Below are positions 1 to 8,497 of a DNA stretch of 39,522 nt, one piece after another (position 1 is the first letter of the stretch; every line of letters begins with the position of its first letter). Position numbers and translations under genes: made by a program. Below the pieces are notes generated by a model. The model was not told where the DNA came from and made no database searches. It worked only from the letters and a program-made list of their open reading frames with translations. The stretch comes from Guillardia theta CCMP2712 (taxonomy: Eukaryota; Cryptophyceae; Pyrenomonadales; Geminigeraceae): positions 1 to 39,522 of the forward strand of contig NW_005434433.1 in the NCBI RefSeq assembly GCF_000315625.1, in the 5' to 3' direction.

Positions 1-731
1 GTGGTGCAAAATGAACGCCTCGAATCCCGGGAGACAAGACTTTTTATATCGCAGATCCAAAAACCCATAGGACATTTCTCCCAGGGGGAAGAAAACCTCC
101 CTTGACCCCCCTGTTTCTCGACGGATCCTGCCGGCCGGGCCCGTCAGTAGACCGACTGCAGCCTTCAGCCCCGCCTCAGACCCCCTGGAGGCCCGCCAGG
201 AGGCTAAGTGTCCGGAGATTGGCCGGGGGCCTGATCTCTCCGGGCGGCCGTGACCGGTCAGCGGACCGTGTCAGCAGGCCCGTGACATGTCAGCCGGCTG
301 ACAGGGGCCGTGACCCGGCTGACAGGCTCACCTGACCGGTCACGTGACACATCACGTGACCGAGACAAGACTTTTTTATATCGCAGATCCAAAAACCCAT
401 AGGACATTTCTCCCAGGGGGAAGAAAACCTCCCTTGACCCCCCTGTTTCTCGACGGATCCTGCCGGCCGGGCCCGTCAGTAGACCGACTGCAGCCTTCAG
501 CCCCGCCTCAGACCCCCTGGAGGCCCGCCAGGAGGCTAAGTGTCCGGAGATTGGCCGGGGGCCTGATCTCTCCGGGCGGCCGTGACCGGTCAGCGGACCG
601 TGTCAGCAGGCCCGTGACATGTCAGCCGGCTGACAGGGGCCGTGACCCGGCTGACAGGCTCACCTGACCGGTCACGTGACACATCACGTGACCGAGACAA
701 GACTTTTTTATATCGCAGATCCAAAAACCCA
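1..731. repeat. Left terminal repeat region: tandem ~331-bp GC-rich units
   Basis: Two full units are anchored on the phrase GAGACAAGAC at 31, 362 and 694 (periods 331 and 332), and the inner unit runs on to about 731. The same unit is present in reverse orientation at the right end, so this is a terminal inverted repeat. Each unit is dense in palindromes: GGTCACGTGA paired with its complement across a 4-nt loop (338-361 and 670-693), the 16-bp perfect palindrome TGTCAGCCGGCTGACA (288-303), and TGACCGGTCA. The first 30 bases do not match the unit and may be divergent or an assembly artefact. The inner copy supplies a TATA-like TTTTTTATATC (704-714) for the first gene. Confidence 0.93.
338..361. 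repeat. Perfect stem-loop with two CACGTG cores inside each terminal unit
   Basis: Two 10-nt arms (GGTCACGTGA and its reverse complement) surround a 4-nt spacer CACA. The element recurs at 670-693 and, reversed, at 38715-38738. CACGTG is the E-box core bound by bHLH factors. Whether it serves as a protein-binding site, a hairpin for end maintenance or a recombination site cannot be told from sequence. Confidence 0.8.
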
Positions 732-758
732 TTCAAGCAGATTGCAATCGTGCCTATT

Positions 759-1559
759 ATGGACATATATGCCGTGGATGGGCTATTGCCGCGTGTTACG
801 AACGAGGCAAATGTTCGTCTGCATGTCCGCATATTGCAGGATACCTACGCATTTCTCTGCAAGAAGTTCATTTACGACGCGATGTACAGATGCCCTTGGC
901 AGCGAGTCCTTGCTTACCGTCGCATGTGCTCCAAGGCACCGCCAGCGCCGTCCAAGTGGTCCAGACTTCCCAAGTTGGATTTCAAGGACCTCCCCGTGGA
1001 TGTGCACTTGAAGATCTTTCAACACCTCTTCAACATAACCACGTTTCCCAACACTTGTATCACAGTGAAGCGCCCGTTTAACCACGGTGCGCTAACTGGC
1101 ATAGAGTTTATCAACCGGATGCGAGACACTAACGTGGCGAATGCGTCTGTTGCTGCCATGGCATTCTCTTCGCTTCCATACATGGAACATGTTGACGATT
1201 CCCTCCTGTTGGCGGTTCTACCTCGGCCTGAGGGTCAGGTTCCCCTTCACCATGAGGAGCAGGACATTGTCAATGCCAAGGTAAATGTTGGTGTCAGCTT
1301 GACAATCCAAACTGGTCCGAGGCAAGTGTTTAGACTCGATCAGCCCAAGGACTCGCAGACACATGTCAACTTTGACGATTTCGTCCAGTACATAACCGCG
1401 ATCTTTCAGTACTCCACTGTGGCTCGTGCTGAATGGCGTGCGCAAGCCATTGAGGATGGATTCATCCAGGAGCCTGTCACTGCCACTAGCATGCCTGGCA
1501 TGGACTCCGCTTCTCTCTTCTATTACATACAGAAGCGCATGAAGCGCAATATCTTCTAA
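759..1559 (+). CDS. Hypothetical protein with a short F-box-like motif (266 aa)
   Basis: The start is placed at ATG 759. Upstream in-frame codons read into the terminal repeat and look non-coding, and a TATA-like element of the repeat lies about 50 nt upstream. Residues 78-91 read LPVDVHLKIFQHLF, which resembles the core of an F-box (Skp1-binding motif of SCF ubiquitin ligases). The rest is not recognised and shows no membrane segment. The C-terminus is basic (KRMKRNIF). Viral F-box proteins usually redirect host protein degradation, but a 14-residue match is weak evidence and the protein may do something else. It is the first gene inside the left terminal repeat and faces inward, converging with the minus-strand gene that ends at 1637. 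Confidence 0.72.
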   Translation: MDIYAVDGLLPRVTNEANVRLHVRILQDTYAFLCKKFIYDAMYRCPWQRVLAYRRMCSKAPPAPSKWSRLPKLDFKDLPVDVHLKIFQHLFNITTFPNTCITVKRPFNHGALTGIEFINRMRDTNVANASVAAMAFSSLPYMEHVDDSLLLAVLPRPEGQVPLHHEEQDIVNAKVNVGVSLTIQTGPRQVFRLDQPKDSQTHVNFDDFVQYITAIFQYSTVARAEWRAQAIEDGFIQEPVTATSMPGMDSASLFYYIQKRMKRNIF

Positions 1560-1635
1560 TTACTAGGCGTGTTGAGTGTTGATTTGCAGTAAATTCCAAA
1601 ATTCCACAAAGTCCACAGCTAAATGCACACCGTGA

Positions 1636-1641
1636 TTTATT
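1636..1641 (-). terminator. AATAAA overlapping the stop of the 253-aa gene
   Basis: TTTATT on the plus strand is AATAAA on the minus strand and overlaps the TAA stop at 1637-1639. This is a compact poly(A) signal of the kind repeated at several genes in the window. Confidence 0.55.
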
Positions 1642-2398
1642 CTTTAAAAATACCACTGATGCCTAACAGGAACGTGTACGTAAAGTTGTGTATCTCATTT
1701 TGGACACATGCCAGAACGGCCTCGTCAAAGTATTGGCGAGAGAGGAATGGCTGGAGCACTGAGAGCACTGTCATTACCGGTCTTTTGCAAGCGATTCTCT
1801 TTCGGTAGTCCACGAAGAACTCATCGATCTTGCGCATCAGGGCTTCATCCTCCAACGTAATAGCGGTTGTTCCGTCATCGACAAGGCAGAGCATCTTCAC
1901 GATCTGAAAAAGAACCCTCTCGAGGTGCCTGACCCTCTGGACGGGTGTATCATCCGTGTTGATGATAATCACATGACTCGGAAGACACACCACACCGCGA
2001 TCATCTATCATAAGATCCAACTCTGCCACATCTCTGCGCAGTATGCATCCGTGCTGCTGCAGAACCACCCATGTACGGACAATGTCCTCGACACAGGTAA
2101 TCCAGCAAATCGATCCACGGGATTTTCCAAACGATCTGTAATTGGGAGCTCGATAAGGATAGCAGCAACCTGTGTCTATGAGTGCCATACTACGGTCATA
2201 GACGCCATACATGCAGCACATCTCCACAACCCAGCGGATCAAGTCGGCATCTAAGCGGGTAAGAATACAGCCGTGCTCCAAGCGACTATTCACAGCGAGA
2301 AGCACGAGCAGCAGAACCTCGCGGTTCACCCATGCCAGAGCCAGGACTTCCCTTGTTCGGCTCGTGGGTGTAAAGCAATGGGAACAATATTTGGGCAT
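1637..2398 (-). CDS. Hypothetical protein (253 aa)
   Basis: No family is recognised. The protein begins MPKYCSHCF, with a CxxC pair near the N-terminus that could belong to a small metal site, followed by a leucine/valine-rich helical stretch and many scattered cysteines. The start is supported by a minus-strand TATTTAAG (2426-2433) whose first base lies 35 nt upstream of the ATG. It lies 37 nt downstream of the 417-aa gene on the same strand but has its own TATA box, so the two are probably separate transcription units. Codon use looks less C-ending than in the right two thirds of the window. Confidence 0.75.
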   Translation of the reverse strand: MPKYCSHCFTPTSRTREVLALAWVNREVLLLVLLAVNSRLEHGCILTRLDADLIRWVVEMCCMYGVYDRSMALIDTGCCYPYRAPNYRSFGKSRGSICWITCVEDIVRTWVVLQQHGCILRRDVAELDLMIDDRGVVCLPSHVIIINTDDTPVQRVRHLERVLFQIVKMLCLVDDGTTAITLEDEALMRKIDEFFVDYRKRIACKRPVMTVLSVLQPFLSRQYFDEAVLACVQNEIHNFTYTFLLGISGIFKE

Positions 2399-2425
2399 TG
2401 GGTCCGTTTATCGTGTTTCACCTAT

Positions 2426-2433
2426 CTTAAATA
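2426..2433 (-). promoter_or_regulatory. TATA-like box for the 253-aa gene
   Basis: Minus-strand TATTTAAG, 35 nt from TATA start to ATG, in the 30-50 nt range seen for most genes here. Confidence 0.5.
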
Positions 2434-2435
2434 CA

Positions 2436-3689
2436 CTATACATACGACAAATGATAGAGGTCTACGGCGGCCTTTCTCGCCTCCTCAATATGAATTCTTG
2501 ATCCATACCGCACGTCCACCTTGACAAAGTGCCAAAATGGCATCTTGAGCGGTTCCCCTTGATTGGAAGGCATTCCCTGAATCAAATACATACAGTCTAC
2601 TATACCGTCCCAGTGCTGGGGTAACAGTGTCTGCTCCATACCTATCTCCTCAATATCATCCATATCATCCTCTTCGCTATCGTCCCCTGTCTCCCAATCC
2701 GAGGAAGACTCAACCTCTGGGGTTCCATTCACTTCCTCTACGACGACATCAAACCTGTCACGATCCTTGACTACGATGCCTCGATCACACCTTATGGGTT
2801 CCAGCTTATCATGGAATCGCTCCTTGAACGCGTTCAGCATCAACGTAGCAAACTTAGAATTGAGACGGCATGTCATAACCAAAAACACCAATGCCTTCCT
2901 AGCAAATTGCACGTCTTTGCTCAATGCAAAGTAACTGTGCTGTATGAAGATATCGAGTGAAAACGCGTTGATGTCAAAAATGTAACACTCATCCGAGGGT
3001 ATAACCATATGTTCCACGATCATACGAGTGAACTCAGAGTGCAACCCGAGTTTCTCGCATACAATTCCCTCGGTCGCAAAAAGATACCGATCACCAATCG
3101 TCTTCAGATGCTTGCGCAAGATATGATTGTAACACTTCTCAAACATACTCCAAATGTCCTCCACCAAACAGGGGAGCATGGCATTCATCGAGAAGCTGTG
3201 CCAAGGGTTCATCTCCATGCACCAAAACCCAAACACAGAGGTGCGACGGCCCTCGTAACACACAAACTGAACCCTGTCGACATTCACCCTGAAACGATGC
3301 GTATACCCGTAAAGTAAAGTATAGCACCAGTGTGCCATGTCAACGCTATTCGCCATCCCCAAAACGTCCTCTAATTCCTTTGTCCCTCGCAGAGAAAACT
3401 CTTCCTCCGTTGCAGTCACCAAGATGATCTTGTAGTTTCCGTATTGCATGAACTCGTAGTCAAACAGATAACCATTGCGATAGGGCGACTGGTCCAAGCG
3501 GATGTCCTTGAATACCGTTGCAATCATATCCTCGTAATACAATATAACTGAATTAGAGAGCCTTTTCAGACGTTTCTGTGTCCCGTATCGTGGTTGCATG
3601 TACTTGTGAATCTCCATGATGTCGAGGTTGGTCATGCGTGCGGACATGGTTGTTTCCACCAAATCTGGACAGTGTGCTTTCATAAGCAA
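2436..3689 (-). CDS. Hypothetical protein with an acidic low-complexity segment (417 aa)
   Basis: No domain is recognised. Most of the protein looks globular, rich in aromatic residues and cysteine. A strongly acidic stretch (SSSDWETGDDSEEDDMDD) lies near residues 323-350, ahead of a final ordered segment. The ATG at 3689 abuts the 13-bp repeat array that starts at 3692, and no TATA box is visible between them. Either the array is its promoter region or a later start (Met 3, 15 or 19) is used. It is divergent from the primase gene, so the array sits between two outward-facing genes. Confidence 0.75.
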   Translation of the reverse strand: MLMKAHCPDLVETTMSARMTNLDIMEIHKYMQPRYGTQKRLKRLSNSVILYYEDMIATVFKDIRLDQSPYRNGYLFDYEFMQYGNYKIILVTATEEEFSLRGTKELEDVLGMANSVDMAHWCYTLLYGYTHRFRVNVDRVQFVCYEGRRTSVFGFWCMEMNPWHSFSMNAMLPCLVEDIWSMFEKCYNHILRKHLKTIGDRYLFATEGIVCEKLGLHSEFTRMIVEHMVIPSDECYIFDINAFSLDIFIQHSYFALSKDVQFARKALVFLVMTCRLNSKFATLMLNAFKERFHDKLEPIRCDRGIVVKDRDRFDVVVEEVNGTPEVESSSDWETGDDSEEDDMDDIEEIGMEQTLLPQHWDGIVDCMYLIQGMPSNQGEPLKMPFWHFVKVDVRYGSRIHIEEARKAAVDLYHLSYV

Positions 3690-3691
3690 GA

Positions 3692-3821
3692 TCTAGCACC
3701 CACGTCTAGCACCCCTATCTAGCACTCAGATCTAGCACCCACGTCTAGCACTCAGATCTAGCACCCACGTCTAGCACTTACGTCTAGCACCCCTATCTAG
3801 CACTTAGATCTAGCACCCAGG
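3692..3821. repeat. Ten tandem copies of a 13-bp repeat (TCTAGCACCCACG)
   Basis: TCTAGCAC starts at 3692, 3705, 3718, 3731, 3744, 3757, 3770, 3783, 3796 and 3809, an exact 13-bp period with variable last bases. The reverse complement of the same repeat forms a second array at 8498-8615. The array ends about 13 bp before the primase TATA box. It looks like a set of binding sites for one regulatory or initiator protein, serving as an upstream activating element or as iterons. Confidence 0.93.
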
Positions 3822-3834
3822 GCAGGGCCATGCC

Positions 3835-3841
3835 TATAAAA
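3835..3841 (+). promoter_or_regulatory. TATA box of the primase gene
   Basis: TATAAAA, 38 nt from its first base to the primase ATG, immediately downstream of the 13-bp repeat array. Confidence 0.7.
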
Positions 3842-3872
3842 CCCCACAACGGCCCAGGGGACGGCAGAAACC

Positions 3873-5183
3873 ATGTCCTCCACGCAGATGACTGTCTATG
3901 GAAAGGACAATGTCCTCTCACTTTTTCACCACCTTTCCACACAAGAGGTATTCCTGCACATGAGCATCATCTTCTTCCCCTTTCGAGGCATCGCCCATGG
4001 CGACGTTATGGGATTCCGATACAGTAATTTCAAGGGCAAGCCGTTGCGCCGCCAGCCCATTACGGACCTGTACGAGTTTATTCGGAAAAACGACATCTGC
4101 TCTATCCACCTTGGCGGCGAGCTGGATCCAGCGGTCAGGGGCACTCAGATCACCTACACGCTTCGCCATCGCATGTTTGTTATCGACATCGACACACAGA
4201 CCCTAGATCCCCAGGTTCATCTCCTTATGGTGAGTTTTATTGCCGCCAACGTTTATCAGAGCTTTATCCGTGAATCCACAAAAGACATGCAACAGATCCT
4301 GGTTTGCTGCAGTGGAAAGGGATGGCACATCTATTTTGCATTCCGTCAGCTATACTGGAGTGTGCAGTCTGAAGACTGGCAGCGCGATTTAGAGAGAGAT
4401 CTGCGCAAAAGCATCATGCGCTTTGTGAATCCTGTACCCATCCTGAGTGCCCGGAGCCCTTCGGATTCGTACATTACGTTTGCTAGGCAAGACTATGCCT
4501 GGAGAAACGAGACTCTTGAGGGCACAGAGGGCACTGTGTGGATCCCCTATTGGTATCGAGAATGGTACGCTATCATTGAACCCCGCTTTGTCGACGCCTG
4601 CACAAACCACACACAGTGGTTGTCACAGTATGGGCCTATCAAGTCCGTCCTCCATCAGATGTGTTGCTTCGTCGATGGTATGGAAAAGAAGTTTATGCTA
4701 CACCTGTTTCAATCTGTATCTACCATGACCAGCATCAAGGACATCTTTCGCTGGGTCCAGTCCATGCGCGAGAAAGTTTCATGGTTTCAAGCGGATTGCA
4801 TGTTCAAGACGCCGGAATTGGTGAAAGTATCCATTGCATATGCTTGTATCGAGCTGGAATGTCGCAAGACTGGGTTCTTTATCGACATGGGTCTTGCCGA
4901 TCCCACTCATATGCTACGGGCACCTTTTTCTCCAAAGATCTGGGATAACGGCGACGACGGTTTTATCTCTCTCCCTCTTGGGGATCCCTACACCGCCCTG
5001 AGCGCCACCAACTGCACCATGCGGGTCAGTGAGTTTACACCAGATGCCATCGCTCCAAACGTTGCCCACTTCAAGAATTGGTACAACCACTCTATGCCCA
5101 AGATCATACCCAGGGAACCCATGCCCGCCAACAAAAAGGTCATCGCCAGGGCCTCGCCGTATAAAACTTACGAGCTATTCTAG
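3873..5183 (+). CDS. Archaeo-eukaryotic primase, small (catalytic) subunit type
   Basis: This 436-aa protein resembles the PriS/Prim1 family, which makes RNA primers for DNA replication. Visible motifs: the metal-binding DxD in FVIDIDTQ (D105, D107); SGKGWH (147-152), matching the family's SGxxGxH nucleotide-binding motif; a third acidic residue in FIDMGLADP (D338); and directly after it HMLRAPFS (346-353), closely resembling the HLLKSPFS segment of eukaryotic Prim1. IHLGGELDP (78-86) precedes motif I as in Prim1. Length fits the family (about 400-420 aa). No helicase domain is attached. It follows a TATA box and the 13-bp array, as expected for a regulated replication gene. No DNA polymerase is recognised in the window, so it may work with host enzymes (inference). 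Confidence 0.9.
   Translation: MSSTQMTVYGKDNVLSLFHHLSTQEVFLHMSIIFFPFRGIAHGDVMGFRYSNFKGKPLRRQPITDLYEFIRKNDICSIHLGGELDPAVRGTQITYTLRHRMFVIDIDTQTLDPQVHLLMVSFIAANVYQSFIRESTKDMQQILVCCSGKGWHIYFAFRQLYWSVQSEDWQRDLERDLRKSIMRFVNPVPILSARSPSDSYITFARQDYAWRNETLEGTEGTVWIPYWYREWYAIIEPRFVDACTNHTQWLSQYGPIKSVLHQMCCFVDGMEKKFMLHLFQSVSTMTSIKDIFRWVQSMREKVSWFQADCMFKTPELVKVSIAYACIELECRKTGFFIDMGLADPTHMLRAPFSPKIWDNGDDGFISLPLGDPYTALSATNCTMRVSEFTPDAIAPNVAHFKNWYNHSMPKIIPREPMPANKKVIARASPYKTYELF
5160..5166 (+). promoter_or_regulatory. TATA box inside the primase 3' end, for the 184-aa gene
   Basis: TATAAAA overlaps the last codons of the primase gene and lies 31 nt upstream of ATG 5191, so the downstream gene need not be co-transcribed. 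Confidence 0.6.
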
Positions 5184-5190
5184 ATTAGAT

Positions 5191-5745
5191 ATGAGTGTCT
5201 TTAATTTGGCTGTTTCTACGTATGTAAAAGCGTACACATTTGCTTGCTACCACCGGAAAATACTTCTTGGTATCCCAGAGGACGACTCTCACTATGCCCA
5301 TCTTGGCCATGTGTTGGGGCCCATGACCTTTGTCCTCTTCTTTGTACTCATGTGCATGCTGCCAACCCTTGTGTTTAAGATGGACTTGGCCTCTGTACGC
5401 TTCCTCTCACATTTTCTCATGGCCTGGCTCGTGTACCTTTTCGTGCTCTCTCGCACCATATTCTGGTTCCCAAACGCCACGATGCTGTGCGGGCTCATGT
5501 TTGCAGTCCACATGCTACACGGCGTGCAGGGCAGCCTTGCTGGGCTATCCAGCCGCAAGCTATTCATGGGCAAGACGATCAAGATAACACTGAGCGTGGC
5601 CATGGTGGTACTGCCATGGGGCTTCGAGCTCTCCCCGACAAGGGTGTACCCTTATCCCAGCGAGCTCATATTCATTGCCTTCGCACCCGAACTCATAGGC
5701 AGTGCAATCGACACAGGGCTTCACATTATTGACATTGTATTGTAG
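5191..5745 (+). CDS. Multi-pass membrane protein (184 aa)
   Basis: The start is ATG 5191, 8 nt after the primase stop. An upstream extension of the frame only shadows the primase. Four to five hydrophobic helices are visible (approximately residues 43-62, 71-93, 97-118, 129-143 and 157-180). The first 40 residues are polar. No family is recognised. It could be an envelope or host-membrane protein (inference). Confidence 0.8.
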   Translation: MSVFNLAVSTYVKAYTFACYHRKILLGIPEDDSHYAHLGHVLGPMTFVLFFVLMCMLPTLVFKMDLASVRFLSHFLMAWLVYLFVLSRTIFWFPNATMLCGLMFAVHMLHGVQGSLAGLSSRKLFMGKTIKITLSVAMVVLPWGFELSPTRVYPYPSELIFIAFAPELIGSAIDTGLHIIDIVL

Positions 5746-5753
5746 TATATATT
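5746..5753 (+). promoter_or_regulatory. TATA box of the 180-aa gene
   Basis: TATATATT begins right after the preceding stop codon, 34 nt from ATG 5780. Confidence 0.6.
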
Positions 5754-5779
5754 ACACATATTCTAACACAAGACTCAAG

Positions 5780-6322
5780 ATGGAATACAACCAATTAACC
5801 TGGCCGCCTGGCATGCATGTGATTGAAATCGACAATCTTATGATGGTGTATGGCCCAGGGTATGTTGCCTATGCCACCAGTGGCGATGCCATGGACTTCT
5901 TCGAGTACCTCGCCGATTATGTAAACAATCCGGAAAACCCACCGCAGTATCCGCATCGGCATAACCTCGAGATCCATTACAAGGTCGTCCAAGGAACCAT
6001 CCCATTGTATGTCTTCCATCGTCTCGAGCGCTTCCGCATGCATGGCAGTCAAGTGACATCTTGGGATAACTTGGTTAACACCCACGCACTGCGCACCCAA
6101 GTTCACCAGACCATCCAAAACGCACCCGACTTCCTGCACCACATGGCCAGAGCACATCGCAGCCACTCGTTGATTTTGGCCGAGATATATCGAATCATGC
6201 AGGGCCTTACACCACAGAGCCCCATCCCAGACGTCAACGATGATTTCCGCGAGCTCTGTGCCAATCACAGGAGGTTATACCACTCTATTTTCCTTCTCTT
6301 TGCCATGGACTTGCTTGAATGA
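5780..6322 (+). CDS. Hypothetical protein (180 aa)
   Basis: The start is placed at ATG 5780 because of TATA spacing and because the in-frame extension to 5702 overlaps the upstream gene. The protein is soluble-looking, rich in histidine and methionine, with no recognised domain. It lies between a membrane protein and a convergent secreted protein whose 3' end is only 5 nt away. Confidence 0.75.
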   Translation: MEYNQLTWPPGMHVIEIDNLMMVYGPGYVAYATSGDAMDFFEYLADYVNNPENPPQYPHRHNLEIHYKVVQGTIPLYVFHRLERFRMHGSQVTSWDNLVNTHALRTQVHQTIQNAPDFLHHMARAHRSHSLILAEIYRIMQGLTPQSPIPDVNDDFRELCANHRRLYHSIFLLFAMDLLE

Positions 6323-6327
6323 ATGGC

Positions 6328-6927
6328 TCAGCACTGGCACATGTCTGTTATGAGCAGCTTCCAGATTTCGTTGGCCTTTGAGTTGACAAGACTAGTAATC
6401 TGTCCCTGCATAAGGGAGACAAACCACGGCATTTCTTCGTATTCGACATGTATTTCTGCAAATGGGGGTCGCCCCGCTTGAAGTTCACTTCGCACCGTAA
6501 TCTTCAGGCTTTTCACCATCGGAAGGTTTGAAATGACGCATGTCTCCAAGAACATGTAGCGATCGTTCATGTTACAGTTGAGTATGGATTGGTGCTTGTC
6601 CTGTTGTATTAGCGTCTGTGAAATAAATGGTGTGAGGAATGAAGGTGGGTCGATAAACGTCCGGTATTGCACGTCACGTTCCATCTCGTACAGGTACGGG
6701 CATGTGAACGTGTTCCCCGGCTGTGAGAGCTGGACCTGGGTCCCCTTCCATTCTGTCGAGGTGAAGTCATGCACGGAAGGATTCCACTTCAACAGTATGG
6801 CTTTCATGTGGTCGGCTGTGAGCTGTGCAAAGTAAGCCTTGTCTACCTTACACTTACACTGTGGGATGGACCAATACGTGGCATCCGATGCAGAAACGAG
6901 CAGAATTATTAGAAACAATAGCTTCAT
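6328..6927 (-). CDS. Secreted or lumenal protein with signal peptide (199 aa)
   Basis: The N-terminus is a textbook signal peptide: MK followed by a leucine/isoleucine core, with likely cleavage after SASDA or ATY (residues 14-18). The mature part has several cysteines (CKCK near residue 24, then scattered, ending CQC) and no further strong membrane helix, so it is probably secreted, lumenal or a virion ectodomain held by disulfides. No family is recognised. A minus-strand TATA box (TATAAAAA at 6952-6959) lies 32 nt upstream of the ATG, interlocked with that of the divergent gene. Confidence 0.82.
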   Translation of the reverse strand: MKLLFLIILLVSASDATYWSIPQCKCKVDKAYFAQLTADHMKAILLKWNPSVHDFTSTEWKGTQVQLSQPGNTFTCPYLYEMERDVQYRTFIDPPSFLTPFISQTLIQQDKHQSILNCNMNDRYMFLETCVISNLPMVKSLKITVRSELQAGRPPFAEIHVEYEEMPWFVSLMQGQITSLVNSKANEIWKLLITDMCQC

Positions 6928-6929
6928 TC

Positions 6930-6959
6930 TATTTATTTTACATACAGACTATTTTTATA
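6930..6959. promoter_or_regulatory. Compact bidirectional promoter with interlocked TATA boxes
   Basis: Only 35 nt separate the two divergent ATGs (6927 minus, 6963 plus). TATTTATT (6930-6937) is 33 nt upstream of the plus ATG. TATAAAAA on the minus strand (6952-6959) is 32 nt upstream of the minus ATG. Each promoter therefore overlaps the 5' end of the opposite transcript. Confidence 0.6.
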
Positions 6960-6962
6960 CGA

Positions 6963-7403
6963 ATGCCTCTCCAAATACCGGAGAGCGCCGAACAAAGCGA
7001 AACTGCAAGGCTGTTTCACGATGTGGTCATTCGGGATGCATACGCGATGATCCTATCCTGCCCCGATCCCGCTATGCTCTTAGATCGGTATAACCGCAAC
7101 ATACTCATAGCACACCAGTCCCTTCTACACACCAACAGCGATATATGCCTACCTCTGTCACAGAAGCAATCCATCCTGACCGACCGCTTGCTGCTACTAG
7201 GGATTGCTCATGCACACATGCTCAACATCTGCCAACCCCTACCGCTCCAAACCAGGGGTTACAGCATCCACCTTAAACCCACAAACAAATGCAAGGGCAA
7301 CAATGTGAGGCGTTTCGGTTCCACTTTATTCCATCGTTCTACCTCCAAACCAGGCCCGTATTCTGAAATCCCTTCACATGGGTGTACCAGTTGGGATATA
7401 TGA
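6963..7403 (+). CDS. Hypothetical protein (146 aa)
   Basis: The start at ATG 6963 is chosen by promoter spacing; the longer frame runs antisense into the neighbouring signal-peptide gene. The first 110 residues look like an alpha-helical soluble protein. The last 20-25 codons overlap the 3' end of the convergent 364-aa gene by 65 nt, and the minus-strand AATAAA of that gene lies inside this coding region. The C-terminal tail is basic and serine-rich and may be less conserved. No domain is recognised. Confidence 0.65.
   Translation: MPLQIPESAEQSETARLFHDVVIRDAYAMILSCPDPAMLLDRYNRNILIAHQSLLHTNSDICLPLSQKQSILTDRLLLLGIAHAHMLNICQPLPLQTRGYSIHLKPTNKCKGNNVRRFGSTLFHRSTSKPGPYSEIPSHGCTSWDI
7325..7330 (-). 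terminator. AATAAA downstream of the 364-aa gene
   Basis: TTTATT on the plus strand lies 9 nt past the stop codon of the minus-strand gene. Confidence 0.5.
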
Positions 7404-8433
7404 TAAACAGATCCTTTCCAGTGACCATCCATTCACCGTTCTTTACAATACAGGATTCCATCGGAACAAACACGTCTTTCACATGTGCATATGACATGTG
7501 CATGATATCCTCAGTCTGCACAACGACAGACAAAAATTGAAAAAGCTCATATTGCTTGATGCCCAGTTTTTCATAGCACATCGGACCAAACATTTCCCGA
7601 AGATACATGATGATGTAGTTTGACTCGTCCGTGGTCCCTTGGCACCAAAGGAATCGAAAGAACGACGGATCTCTAAAGAAGATTTGATTGCATCTCATCC
7701 AAAAAGCTATAAACCAATTCAAATGGAACGTAAACGGATTCCTGGTTTTACTGCTGTGTACGTTCTTGGCATACCAGACCGGTAATCCACGCAGTTCATA
7801 ATTCATCAGGACATGCCCAACCGTCTGTAGGATAGAATATGTGACCACCGTGAGTCCTTCAAGCTCCGGCACGTATTTTCTCGGGTGTACACTGTCCAGC
7901 ACGTCCGGGAAGTATCTCCTTCTACACCGGATGACACCGGGAAACGTGCATTGTAGGGGTTCAAATGGGAAGCAGACAAACTTGTGTGTAGGCGTGACAA
8001 AAAGTGTTCCCCAACTGACAAACGTGAACACTTTCATCGTCTTATACAACACAACCGCATCACGGTACAACTGCACGCAGTTCTCCATGAACATTGCGAT
8101 ATTTTCTTCATCGACTTCCAGCTTTTGAATGGGCTTCGATCCTCGTGGACATACCTGAACACCGTAGTAGTATTCCATATTATGCACGGTTACAGCTCCC
8201 ATCTTGTTGTAAGGACAAATTACTTTAATTAGGCCATCTGATGATGCCTTCTGGATTAAAGAATTAACCTTTACCTGCCTATCGTAACCTTCCTTGTTTC
8301 TGAATATGGTAACCAGACGGTCCGCTACACGGTGTATGGTTGCCGTCTTACATGCGTCTACAAATTCAATGTCTTCCCGCTGTAGATCATTCTCGTCCCC
8401 TGAAATCTCAAACAGAATATCGTGGAGGAACAT
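7339..8433 (-). CDS. Hypothetical protein, possibly a degenerate kinase-fold protein (364 aa)
   Basis: No family is clear by inspection. The spacing of segments loosely follows a protein kinase: an aromatic-rich stretch VFTFVSWGTLFVTPTHKFVCFPFEP where a catalytic loop and DFG would lie, then YSILQTVGHVLMNYELRG, which resembles the helix-F region. The HRD, catalytic Asn and DFG residues are absent, so if this is a kinase fold it is inactive. That reading is inference. A minus-strand TATA-like element (TATAAG, 8474-8479) is 46 nt from the ATG, and the inverted 13-bp array lies just upstream, in the same promoter architecture as the primase gene. Co-regulation with primase suggests an early or replication role. 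Confidence 0.75.
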   Translation of the reverse strand: MFLHDILFEISGDENDLQREDIEFVDACKTATIHRVADRLVTIFRNKEGYDRQVKVNSLIQKASSDGLIKVICPYNKMGAVTVHNMEYYYGVQVCPRGSKPIQKLEVDEENIAMFMENCVQLYRDAVVLYKTMKVFTFVSWGTLFVTPTHKFVCFPFEPLQCTFPGVIRCRRRYFPDVLDSVHPRKYVPELEGLTVVTYSILQTVGHVLMNYELRGLPVWYAKNVHSSKTRNPFTFHLNWFIAFWMRCNQIFFRDPSFFRFLWCQGTTDESNYIIMYLREMFGPMCYEKLGIKQYELFQFLSVVVQTEDIMHMSYAHVKDVFVPMESCIVKNGEWMVTGKDLFIIYPNWYTHVKGFQNTGLVWR

Positions 8434-8473
8434 GCTTCAAACTTTTGCCGTGCCGTCCCTGAGCACACTCTGT

Positions 8474-8480
8474 CTTATAT
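8474..8480 (-). promoter_or_regulatory. TATA-like box of the 364-aa gene
   Basis: ATATAAG on the minus strand, 46-47 nt from the ATG and about 17 nt from the 13-bp repeat array. Confidence 0.5.
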
Positions 8481-8497
8481 TCTCCGTTCCGGGTCAA

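Noticed and set aside
102-667. Open frames of 77-107 codons repeated in each terminal unit (also at 38741-39064, minus)
   Set aside because: They are proline/arginine-rich translations of GC-rich palindromic repeat DNA, without a promoter at the usual distance. They are better explained by the absence of stops in GC-rich repeats.
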